Below are positions 44,018-51,242 of a stretch of DNA of 51,427 bases, one piece after another. The notes beneath the pieces were generated by a model, which worked only from the letters and a program-made list of their open reading frames with translations, searched no databases and was not told where the DNA came from. Source of the stretch: Bacteroidales bacterium (GTDB lineage: Bacteria > Bacteroidota > Bacteroidia > Bacteroidales > P3); contig JAISUE010000054.1 in the NCBI GenBank assembly GCA_031272245.1, forward strand, positions 1-51,427, in the 5' to 3' direction. Made by a program: the position numbers and the translations under genes. Position 1 is the first letter of the stretch. Each line of letters begins with the position of its first letter.

Positions 44018-46183
44018 TTATTCCACTACAACTTTCTTCGTTATTGTGCCTTTGTCTGTCTGCACTCTTACGAAGTAATTGCCTTTTGCAAAAGCAGAAA
44101 CATCTATCGTTGTTTCTTTGCCTTGATAAACTACTTTGCCGAGCAAATCAACAACTTCTATGCTGTTTATCTTCTCGCCGCAAGTAATGTTTATTTCCTT
44201 ATGGGCTGGGTTTGGATAAATTGAAAGGTTTGCTGTTTCAATATTATTCAAAGCAACAGCATTTGGATTGTTGGTCGCTATATTGGAACGGATTGAAGTT
44301 AAGGACTTGCTTATGGTGCAAGGATTGTCAAGCATTATTTCCACTACATAATAAACATAGCCATTGGTTGGAGCAGAGAAATCACTGTAAGAAGTGTTGC
44401 TGCTCGGTATTGTATTTATCAACTCCATTGTATCCATACTTGTACCGCGATAGATATTGTATGTTTGATAAGACATTCCTTCGTAAGCATCCCAAATCAA
44501 ATTCCAACTGTTATTTTGACCTGCATTTATGGTAAGGTGCATCGTTTTGTGAGGCTCACTCAACACGGACTCATTGCCGCAGGTGTCAATAGCCGAAACC
44601 TTATACCTGTATGAGCGTATTTTTGCATTGCTCGCCGTATCTACCCAATGATTAAGGCTGTCATAAGGGATGGTTGCCGCAACATCGTATTGCCCGTTAA
44701 CATTGCCTTCCTTGTAAATGACATAAGAAACAACGTTACTAATGTTATCATTGGAATTGGTATCGCCTGTATAGTCATCCCGTTTCCATACTACTTCATT
44801 GTGATTGTTTTCATCCACGGACACCATACACAATTCCTGTGCAGGCGGGTCTATCATAGAAAGCGTTAGCCGCACTACGCTATCACAACCATTAACATTT
44901 TGCAGGGTAGCCTCATAAATACCTTCATTCACTAACGGATTGGTAAAGTTATCATCCGTATAACTTGCATTTCTGCAGATTGTTTTGGAATAGTTGGTAA
45001 CAGGTACTTGCGGATAAAATGACAGATGCAGGCAGATTACGCTGTCGCAACCGTCGGCATTAGTCAAATAAGCATAATACGTTCCGGGATTATGCAAAGG
45101 TGTAGTGAAATTAGCATCCGTATAAGTATCGGTCGGACGATTACATATTGACGCATTGTAAGAAGTAGTATCTACATTGCCATTTGAAATGAAGTTGGTA
45201 AAATTACTCCAGTATGGAGCAGAGTGATAAGCCGTGTATGTTCCGCAAGGGATAATAACAGGAATGTTTGTCGATACTTGATAAAATGTATTTGAAGAAA
45301 TAGTTGGTGGAGTTGTTGCATTGGAAACAATAGTATCTATTCCGCTGCAACCAAAAAAAGCACCACCGCCTATTGACGTAACCGAATTACCAATAGTTAC
45401 CGAAGTTAAACCGCTACAACCACAAAAAGTCTCAATCCCTATTGACGTAACGGAATTTGGAATTGTTACCGAAGTTAAGCCGCTGCAACCATAAAAAGCA
45501 GCAGTATCTATTGACGTAACAGAATTACCAATAGTTACCGATGTTAAACCGCTGCAACCCCAAAAAGCACTAGTTCCTATTGACATAACAGAATGACCAA
45601 TAGTTAATGATGTTAATCCGCTGCAATTAGAAAAAGCAGCAATTCCTATTGACGTAACAGAATTAGGAATGTTTAATGTTCCTGTTAAGCCACTGCAATC
45701 CCTAAAAGCAGATTCCCCTATTGACGTAACGGAATTACCAATAGTTGCCGATGTTAAGATGCTGCAATCCCTAAAAGCAGATTGTCCTATTGACGTAACG
45801 GAATTAGGAATAGTTACCGAGGTTAAGCCGCTGCAAGAATAAAAAGCAGATTGTCCTATTGACGTAACGGAATTAGGAATAGTTACTGATGTTAATCCGC
45901 TGCAAATAAAAAAAGCATAATTTCCTATTGACGTAACATAATAGGTTAAATTATTTGTCCCGCCTATTATGGAATCTAAAATTGTGTAACTTCCTGTGGG
46001 ATTAGTTGTAAAAGCATCAGTATTATAGTTACCACTACCAAGTTGTACCTCATTAGGCGAAAGACTTGTAATTTTGTAGGTAACTCCACTAACAGAAAAT
46101 GTGTTTCCGACACTTTGTCCGATTGCATTAAAGGTTGCAAATATTGCGATTGCAAGAACCGCTACCATCATAATTTTTCTCAT
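44018..46183 (-). CDS. BspA-type leucine-rich-repeat protein with T9SS sorting domain
   Basis: 721 residues from the ATG at 46183, which begins a clean signal peptide (MRKIMMVAVLAIAIFATFNAIGQ). An in-frame ATG at 46333 would add 50 basic residues before it. Nine 23-residue BspA-type LRRs (VTSIGxxAFxxCSGLTSVTIPNS) span most of the N-terminal third. Two related ~60-residue modules follow (each with TYTDANFTTPL or SYTDDNFTNPL and NGCDSVxxLxLS), then FnIII-like sequence, and a C-terminal T9SS type A domain (LSIYPNPAHKEINIT, VVYQG, GNYFVRVQTDKGTITKKVVVE). It should be exported to the cell surface; BspA-like repeats bind host or partner-cell proteins in several species. More GC-rich than most neighbours. 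Confidence 0.88.
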   Translation of the reverse strand: MRKIMMVAVLAIAIFATFNAIGQSVGNTFSVSGVTYKITSLSPNEVQLGSGNYNTDAFTTNPTGSYTILDSIIGGTNNLTYYVTSIGNYAFFICSGLTSVTIPNSVTSIGQSAFYSCSGLTSVTIPNSVTSIGQSAFRDCSILTSATIGNSVTSIGESAFRDCSGLTGTLNIPNSVTSIGIAAFSNCSGLTSLTIGHSVMSIGTSAFWGCSGLTSVTIGNSVTSIDTAAFYGCSGLTSVTIPNSVTSIGIETFCGCSGLTSVTIGNSVTSIGGGAFFGCSGIDTIVSNATTPPTISSNTFYQVSTNIPVIIPCGTYTAYHSAPYWSNFTNFISNGNVDTTSYNASICNRPTDTYTDANFTTPLHNPGTYYAYLTNADGCDSVICLHLSFYPQVPVTNYSKTICRNASYTDDNFTNPLVNEGIYEATLQNVNGCDSVVRLTLSMIDPPAQELCMVSVDENNHNEVVWKRDDYTGDTNSNDNISNVVSYVIYKEGNVNGQYDVAATIPYDSLNHWVDTASNAKIRSYRYKVSAIDTCGNESVLSEPHKTMHLTINAGQNNSWNLIWDAYEGMSYQTYNIYRGTSMDTMELINTIPSSNTSYSDFSAPTNGYVYYVVEIMLDNPCTISKSLTSIRSNIATNNPNAVALNNIETANLSIYPNPAHKEINITCGEKINSIEVVDLLGKVVYQGKETTIDVSAFAKGNYFVRVQTDKGTITKKVVVE
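45314..45937 (-). repeat. Nine tandem 69-bp coding repeats (one of 72)
   Basis: DNA repeats encoding the LRR array. The plus-strand phrase CCTATTGACGTAACGGAATT recurs in each unit with minor changes, in one case with an extra codon (GTLNIPNS). High nucleotide identity implies recent duplication or gene conversion. Confidence 0.9.
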
Positions 46184-46386
46184 TTTTAATTGAATTTTTA
46201 AATTGTTTCTCCTACTCTGTGGCACTTCGGTTTTCCCGTTATTTTTCCTTGGTCTCTTCTCCATGGTTTGTGTTGCAATCTGTGCAGTCCGGTTGTCTCC
46301 GGTATTTCTTCTAAAAAAATCTTGATTTGCCATGTTTTATATTTTTTTATAATTCGTTAATGATAAATACAACTTAAAACTATTTG

Positions 46387-46394
46387 CAAAGATA
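46387..46394 (-). promoter_or_regulatory. -7 box for the BspA-like gene
   Basis: The plus-strand CAAAGATA reads TATCTTTG leftward. The start would be near 46380, upstream of both candidate ATGs (46333 and 46183), so it does not decide between them. Confidence 0.5.
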
Positions 46395-46431
46395 CACAAT
46401 TTTTTGAATTAAAAATTAAAAAATAATTTTT

Positions 46432-46712
46432 TGTCTGAACTTTGATTTTCGTATGATTGATGTGATTTCTATCACACGTTCGCCTCTTGCCCCACCATCC
46501 CTAGCCTGTTAATCGTATTATATTATGTATATATGTATGTAGAGACGTGGCGTGCCACGTCTCCATTATAAAATATTGATAATAAAATATTTATATTTCA
46601 AAAAAGACGTGGCACGCCACGTCTCTACATGAAAAATTGAGTGAAAATATAGAGACGTTGCACGCAACGTCTTTACAATCATAAAAATCTTATGAAAATC
46701 ATGGTTCAGACA
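46432..46712. repeat. Inverted-repeat element (TGTCTGAAC type), copy 1
   Basis: Left end TGTCTGAACTTTGATTTTC (46432-46450) is complementary at 17 of 19 positions to the right end GAAAATCATGGTTCAGACA (46694-46712). The interior contains three GAGACG palindromes. No ORF inside. It resembles a non-autonomous repeat. A second, differently filled copy is at 49331-49479. The 460-base gap between the BspA-like and GT2 genes is mostly this element. Confidence 0.8.
46539..46674. repeat. Three REP-like GAGACGT(G/T)GC palindromes
   Basis: Hairpin 1: GAGACGTGGC/GCCACGTCTC (46542-46563). Hairpin 2: AGACGTGGC/GCCACGTCT (46605-46624). Hairpin 3: AGAGACGTTGC/GCAACGTCTTT (46651-46674). The first begins GTAGAGACGTGGC and the second ends GCCACGTCTCTAC, so 46539-46628 also forms a 90-bp unit with terminal inverted repeats. 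Confidence 0.9.
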
Positions 46713-46793
46713 TTTTTTTATCGGAGAAAAAACAATAATTTTTATAAATTACAGTTAATAATAAGTACGTAAAACTATAAAATACGCAAAAAA

Positions 46794-47501
46794 ATGAGTA
46801 ATAAATTATACATAGTAATGCCTGCCTATAATGAGCAGGAAAATATAGAAGATGTTGTATCTCAATGGCATCCGATTGTTGAACAAATAGGGCAAGAAAG
46901 TCGGTTGGTTATTTTTGACGACGGCAGTAAAGACCAAACTTTTGCCAAAATGCAAGAATTAGAACAAAAATATCCGTTTTTTAAAGCGGAGACAAAAAGC
47001 AATTCAGGGCATGGCTCAACTTGTTTATACGCCTATCGTTACGCTATTGAAAAGGGGGCAGATTACATTTTTCAAACAGACTCGGACGGACAAACCATCC
47101 CCAATGAATTTTGGACACTGTGGAATGAAAAAATAAATTATGACTACCTGATTGGCTATCGCAGCCATAGACAAGACGGTTTTTCTCGCATTATTGTAAC
47201 AAAAGTACTCAAATGGATAGTCCGCTGTATTTTCGGCGTAAAAGTGAAAGACGCTAACACTCCTTTTCGTTTGATGAAAAGAGAACATCTCGCTGAATAT
47301 CTGAAAGTTATACCGAAAGATTTTTTTCTTTCCAATGTAATTATTTCTACCATTGCCGTCAAAAGGAAAGAAAATATTTTTTGGACACCTGTTACTTTCA
47401 AACCGCGACAAAAAGGAACTAATTCTATCAATATCAAGAGAATAATAAAAATCGGTTGGAAAGCCATTGGTGATTTTAAACAAATTCGGAAACAAATTTA
47501 G
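46794..47501 (+). CDS. Glycosyltransferase family 2 (polyprenyl-phosphate sugar transferase-like)
   Basis: 235 residues. GT-A signatures: LYIVMPAYNEQENIEDVV, LVIFDDGSKDQTFAKM, GHGSTCLYAYRYAIEKGADYIFQTDSDGQT (DxD-type metal site as DSD), and KDANTPFRLMKREHL. The arrangement follows dolichyl/polyprenyl-phosphate hexose transferases and their undecaprenyl relatives. There is no C-terminal transmembrane pair, so it is soluble or peripheral. First of three genes between the two TGTCTGAAC repeat elements. The acceptor is unknown. Confidence 0.85.
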   Translation: MSNKLYIVMPAYNEQENIEDVVSQWHPIVEQIGQESRLVIFDDGSKDQTFAKMQELEQKYPFFKAETKSNSGHGSTCLYAYRYAIEKGADYIFQTDSDGQTIPNEFWTLWNEKINYDYLIGYRSHRQDGFSRIIVTKVLKWIVRCIFGVKVKDANTPFRLMKREHLAEYLKVIPKDFFLSNVIISTIAVKRKENIFWTPVTFKPRQKGTNSINIKRIIKIGWKAIGDFKQIRKQI

Positions 47502-47569
47502 TATATTGTTGATATTCTGTTTGTTACATATTTTTTGCATAAATGTATTTTTAATTTTCTGATTTGAGC

Positions 47570-48625
47570 ATGGAAGAGCATAAAAAATACATCAAAAGAG
47601 CCTTAGAATTGGCACAAAAAGGTGGCGGTTTTGTGGCACCTAATCCGAAAGTGGGCGCCGTCATTGTGTCGCAGGGAAAAATTATTGGGGAAGGTTACCA
47701 TGCAAAATATGGTCAAAAGCATGCAGAAGTGGCTGCAATTGAGGCAGTTATAGATAAAACTCAACTCAAAAACAGCACTTTGTACGTTACCCTCGAACCT
47801 TGCTCTCATCATGGACAAACACCGCCTTGTGCAGATTTGATCATCGAATCTCAAATTCCCAAAGTAGTGGCGGCACTTTCGGATAGCAATCCAAAAGTGA
47901 ATGGAGAGGGATTTAAAAAGTTACAAAATGCTGGAATAGAAGTAATTACAGGCATTCTGGCGAATGAGGCAAGGTCTATCAATCAACGTTTTTTCACCTT
48001 TTGGGAGCAAGAACGACCTTACATTATTCTCAAATGGGCGCAAACAATAGACGGATTTATGGACATCAATTTGCCCCATACAGCCCTGCGACAAAATTAT
48101 TGGATTAGCAATGAAGAAATGAAAATTCGTGTGCATCAATGGCGGGCGGAAGAGAGTGCTATTATGGTGGGAATGAATACTTTACAAAATGATAACCCTG
48201 CTTTAACTGCTCGATACGGCAACCTCAAAAATCCTATCCGAATTACGATAGATACAAAAAATACACTTTCAAATATGTCTTTGCAAAAGTACCGTTTTTT
48301 TGACAATAACCAAACTGCCATAGTGTTTCATTTTGGCGAAGAAAAGCAAGTAAAAAACACTTATTTTTACACTTTAAATCAACAGGAAAATATTGTTAAT
48401 CAAGTAGTTAATAAATTATATCAACTTAAAATTACCTCCCTTTTGGTAGAAGGAGGTAATGCTGTTTTGAAACTTTTTTTGGAGACTGATTTGTGGGATG
48501 AAATGCGTGTAATTGAGGGCAATAAATGCTTTGGGAGTGGTTTAAAAGCCCCCGATTTAAGACCTTATAAGGCATCAATAGAAACGGTTGGAGATAATAA
48601 ATTATTGATTTTCAAGAATATATGA
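47570..48625 (+). CDS. ribD: Riboflavin biosynthesis deaminase/reductase
   Basis: 351 residues from ATG 47570; a TTG six bases upstream is in frame. The N-terminal deaminase (about 1-145) carries the zinc site HAEVAAIEA and PCSHHGQTPPCADLII, preceded by FVAPNPKVGAVIV. The C-terminal reductase (about 150-350) shows ILKWAQTIDGFM, SNEEMKIRVHQWRAEESAIMVGMNTLQNDNPALTAR and LLVEGGNAVLKLFL. It catalyses two successive steps in riboflavin synthesis. It overlaps the RNase H gene by 4 bases (ATGA). No other rib genes are nearby. Confidence 0.95.
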   Translation: MEEHKKYIKRALELAQKGGGFVAPNPKVGAVIVSQGKIIGEGYHAKYGQKHAEVAAIEAVIDKTQLKNSTLYVTLEPCSHHGQTPPCADLIIESQIPKVVAALSDSNPKVNGEGFKKLQNAGIEVITGILANEARSINQRFFTFWEQERPYIILKWAQTIDGFMDINLPHTALRQNYWISNEEMKIRVHQWRAEESAIMVGMNTLQNDNPALTARYGNLKNPIRITIDTKNTLSNMSLQKYRFFDNNQTAIVFHFGEEKQVKNTYFYTLNQQENIVNQVVNKLYQLKITSLLVEGGNAVLKLFLETDLWDEMRVIEGNKCFGSGLKAPDLRPYKASIETVGDNKLLIFKNI

Positions 48626-49254
48626 AACAAAAAAGCAAATTTTACGTAGTTTGGCAAGGACATCAAAGCGGTATTTTTAAAAGTTGGGCAGATTGTGAGC
48701 GACAAATCAAAGGTTTTACTAATGCCAAATACAAATCTTTCCCTACATTATCGCAGGCACAGCAGGCATTTGAAGAGGGTGCAGAGGCTCATTTGGGCAA
48801 AAAAGAGTCCCCGATGCAACCCATTTTCGACACATTGTACGGAAAACCGATCATCCCCAGCATAGCAGTAGATGGTGCTTTTAGCAGTTCTACTAAAAAG
48901 GCTGAATATCAGGGAGTTAATACGCAAACAGGAGTAGTAATTTTCAGATGCGGACCTTTTATGGAAGGTACCAATAATGTGATGGAATTTTTAGCCATTG
49001 TGCATGCGTTAGCATTGTGTAAGCAACATTGTTGGAACAAATTACCTATTTATTCGGACAGCGTTAATGCCATGTTGTGGATTAAAGCAAAAAAAGCACG
49101 CACAAATTTAGTGCCAACATCTCAAAATAAAGTAATTTTTGACCTCATCCAAAGAGCCGAAAAATGGCTTAAAACCACTCCTTACAACAACCCTATTCTA
49201 AAATGGGAAACCAAAGCATGGGGCGAAATTCCCGCCGATTTTGGCAGAAAATAA
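48622..49254 (+). CDS. Ribonuclease H with viroplasmin-like N-terminal domain
   Basis: 210 residues. The N-terminal caulimovirus viroplasmin-like domain (about 4-50; KFYVVWQGHQSGIFKSWADCERQIKGFTNAKYKSF) is an RNA:DNA-hybrid-binding module of RNase HI. The RNase H fold (about 75-210) shows the first Asp in AVDGAFS, the Glu in NNVMEFLAIVHAL, the next Asp in IYSDSVNAM, and the tail WGEIPADFGRK carrying the last acidic residue. It removes RNA from RNA:DNA hybrids. Typical Bacteroidota form. Coupled to ribD by ATGA. Confidence 0.92.
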   Translation: MKQKSKFYVVWQGHQSGIFKSWADCERQIKGFTNAKYKSFPTLSQAQQAFEEGAEAHLGKKESPMQPIFDTLYGKPIIPSIAVDGAFSSSTKKAEYQGVNTQTGVVIFRCGPFMEGTNNVMEFLAIVHALALCKQHCWNKLPIYSDSVNAMLWIKAKKARTNLVPTSQNKVIFDLIQRAEKWLKTTPYNNPILKWETKAWGEIPADFGRK

Positions 49255-49330
49255 AAAAATGTAGAAACAGCAGCCTGCCGTTTTTTTCAGAGTGGAGAGT
49301 GTAGAGATTTTTTTTGCATTTTTGCCCCCT

Positions 49331-49479
49331 TGTCTGAACTTTGATTTTGAATGATTTGCGTGATTTTTGTAATTATTTAAAATCTTGTTAATCTTATAAA
49401 TCTTGCAAAAATCAGTGGTTCAGACAATTTTATAATCCTGCTACTCTTATAAATCTTATGAAAATCAGTGGTTCAGACA
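49331..49479. repeat. Inverted-repeat element (TGTCTGAAC type), copy 2
   Basis: Left end TGTCTGAACTTTGATTTTG (49331-49349). There are two right ends, one ending at 49426 and one at 49460-49479 (GAAAATCAGTGGTTCAGACA). They are preceded by matching TCTTATAAATCTT stretches, so the right end is duplicated about 53 bases apart. No ORF inside. The 470-base gap between RNase H and AbiEi is this element plus the AbiE promoter region. Confidence 0.78.
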
Positions 49480-49580
49480 AAAACACTTAAAAAAAATTTT
49501 CTCCTTGCCAATCAACAAAATATAAAAATAATTGCAACTTTTTTTTCGCAAAATTAATTTTTTGTATCAAAAAAAAAGTG

Positions 49581-49588
49581 TACCTTTG
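49581..49588 (+). promoter_or_regulatory. Possible upstream promoter in the AbiE leader
   Basis: TACCTTTG fits TAnnTTTG, with a TTTG 16 bases upstream (49561-49564). No start codon follows before the AbiEi promoter, so it would give a long leader or a short RNA. Confidence 0.35.
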
Positions 49589-49647
49589 TAAAACATACAA
49601 AAAAAGTATAATCAGATCTTTAGTAGAAAAAAGATAGGACAGTAAAA

Positions 49648-49686
49648 TTTGTACAGTTTCTCGAATATTTTTCGAGTATATACAAA
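49648..49686. promoter_or_regulatory. Nested palindrome, candidate AbiEi operator
   Basis: The inner repeat CTCGAA (49660-49665) / TTCGAG (49671-49676) and the outer repeat TTTGTA (49648-49653) / TACAAA (49681-49686) share nearly the same centre. They cover the -33 region of the AbiEi promoter. AbiEi antitoxins of known systems repress their own promoter through inverted repeats. Confidence 0.55.
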
Positions 49687-49694
49687 AAAATTAC

Positions 49695-49702
49695 TATATT
49701 TG
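49695..49702 (+). promoter_or_regulatory. -7 box for the AbiE locus
   Basis: TATATTTG matches TAnnTTTG, 25 bases before the AbiEi ATG. The expected -33 position is occupied by the right arm of the inner palindrome. Confidence 0.6.
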
Positions 49703-49727
49703 CAGCCGAAATTAAAACGAAAAGAAT

Positions 49728-50360
49728 ATGCTTGATTTAGAGAGGTTTGGTAACATACCCTTTACCTACGCGGCTTTGGAAGAGATGCTGCACGGCTATC
49801 AGTCGCCCTACGACAAGGCGGCGGCGATGGTACGGTGTGGCGACATCGTCCGTTTGAGGAAGGGCTTGTATGTGGTTTCTCCAAAAATCAGCCGCAGGGA
49901 AATCTCGCGCGAACTTGTGGCGAACCATCTGTACCATCCGTCTTATGTTTCGCTCGAATCGGCGCTTGCGTATTACGGCTTGATACCCGAAAGGGTTTAC
50001 ACTGTGCGCTCGGTCTGTATGAAGTTGCGCAAGCAGTACGACACGCCGCTTGGACATTTTGAGTATATCAAAGTTCCTGAAAACTACTACCCGCTTGGCG
50101 TCCGTCAGGAAATTGTAAACAACGAGTACGCTTTTCTGATTGCCACGCCCGAAAAGGCGCTGTGCGACCTGATTCTTGCCACGCCCCGCCTAAGGCTGCA
50201 ATCCGTCCGTGCCATGCAAACCTATCTCGAAGAAGATTTGCGGCTCGATTTCTCGGCAGTAGAGCGGTGGGATACGGAAATTGTGCGGCAGTGCGCGGAG
50301 GCGGGAAAGAAGAAGGTGGAATTGGGGTTGTTGTTGAAATTAATAAATCAATATAATTAA
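49728..50360 (+). CDS. AbiEi-family antitoxin of a type IV toxin-antitoxin system
   Basis: 210 residues. The N-terminal winged-helix (about 1-60; IPFTYAALEEMLHGYQSP, DIVRLRKGLYVVSPK) is followed by the AbiEi middle region (VANHLYHPSYVSLESALAYYGLIPE, YTVRSVC, FEYIKVPENYYPLGV, FLIATPEKALCDLIL), the standard pattern of the family. AbiEi neutralises the AbiEii nucleotidyltransferase toxin and represses the operon. Much more GC-rich than the genome around it (38 of 60 bases at 49801-49860), a sign of transfer. Its normal partner does not follow directly: a low-GC channel gene starts 8 bases later and the toxin gene comes after. Confidence 0.88.
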   Translation: MLDLERFGNIPFTYAALEEMLHGYQSPYDKAAAMVRCGDIVRLRKGLYVVSPKISRREISRELVANHLYHPSYVSLESALAYYGLIPERVYTVRSVCMKLRKQYDTPLGHFEYIKVPENYYPLGVRQEIVNNEYAFLIATPEKALCDLILATPRLRLQSVRAMQTYLEEDLRLDFSAVERWDTEIVRQCAEAGKKKVELGLLLKLINQYN

Positions 50361-50367
50361 AAATAAT

Positions 50368-51216
50368 ATGCAAAATAATAATTCAATAGAAAATAACATT
50401 AAAGAAACTGTATTTGCTTCATATCCAAGTAATAAAAAACAAACATATCACTTTGTTGAACAAAAACAAACTTTAAGGTTTAGAAAAAGATTATGGAACA
50501 AAATGAATGAACATAGACCTCGTACTGCACTGATTTTGTATATTTGTGGCATTATTATATTTTCTTATTTATATTATAGAACATATAATTCGAACAACAA
50601 TTCATTTGTTTTTGCAAAAGATATTTATCAAACAAAATTAGAAGATAAAAAACAACAAGACAGCATTAAAATTTATACATTGGAAAAAATTTCTATGCTA
50701 TATGATTCCATTGACTACAAAATTTCTGAAAACAAAATCACATTTGAAATGCCAGATTTGTTTTTTGCACGAACACAAGGTTACAAAGTGTTTAGATATC
50801 GCAATGACATTGGTCAATTTATTGATTTTGAAATTCATAATATTGCACCTCCACACAATATAGCATTTTGTGATAGTCCAAATGTTCTAAACCGTGATGT
50901 AGAATATAAAATTTTCTCATATCCATATGATTCTTCGGTAGTAATTAAAAATATGATAGCCATTGATAAAAAAAAGATAGATGCAGAAATTGATTCCTTA
51001 AATAGTAAACAAATGAACAATATAGTGGAATGGCACTATTTTGATTTCTTGTATTTTAGTATTATAACGCAAACGACCATTGGCTATGGAGATATTTTGC
51101 CCAATACAACTTATATAAGATTTTTGGTAAGTATTCAAGCATTATTGGGTATTTTTTGTACAGTTTTTTTTGTTATCGGGGCATTTGAAAAATGGAAGAA
51201 TAAGGACATTAAATAA
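50368..51216 (+). CDS. Potassium channel-family protein inserted between AbiEi and AbiEii genes
   Basis: 282 residues. A hydrophilic basic N-terminus (about 1-50), one membrane helix (about 53-70; ALILYICGIIIFSYLYY), a polar region of about 150 residues (about 72-225, presumably periplasmic), then pore helix and selectivity filter in FSIITQTTIGYGDILP (TTIGYGD at 236-242), and a last membrane helix (about 253-273). This is the two-helix K+ channel plan with an unusually long segment between TM1 and the pore. No C-terminal ligand-binding domain. Very AT-rich (12 G/C of 60 at 50581-50640), like the host but unlike both flanking genes. It starts 8 bases after AbiEi, so it is probably cotranscribed. 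Confidence 0.82.
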   Translation: MQNNNSIENNIKETVFASYPSNKKQTYHFVEQKQTLRFRKRLWNKMNEHRPRTALILYICGIIIFSYLYYRTYNSNNNSFVFAKDIYQTKLEDKKQQDSIKIYTLEKISMLYDSIDYKISENKITFEMPDLFFARTQGYKVFRYRNDIGQFIDFEIHNIAPPHNIAFCDSPNVLNRDVEYKIFSYPYDSSVVIKNMIAIDKKKIDAEIDSLNSKQMNNIVEWHYFDFLYFSIITQTTIGYGDILPNTTYIRFLVSIQALLGIFCTVFFVIGAFEKWKNKDIK

Positions 51217-51242
51217 ATCATTCAAAATCAAATTTCAACATT

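Noticed and set aside
45314-45937. Regular repeats considered as CRISPR or a non-coding repeat array
   Set aside because: They are in-frame coding repeats of a BspA-type LRR protein with 23-residue period.
44018-46333. Plus-strand open frames across the BspA-like and DUF6261-like regions and other antisense frames throughout
   Set aside because: They mirror real genes in other frames, lack start context and have cysteine- or phenylalanine-rich improbable products.
46733-49254. GT2-ribD-RNase H block considered as a composite transposon
   Set aside because: No transposase or target-site duplication is visible; only the flanking non-coding repeats support mobility, so it is kept as a finding and not as a mobile element.
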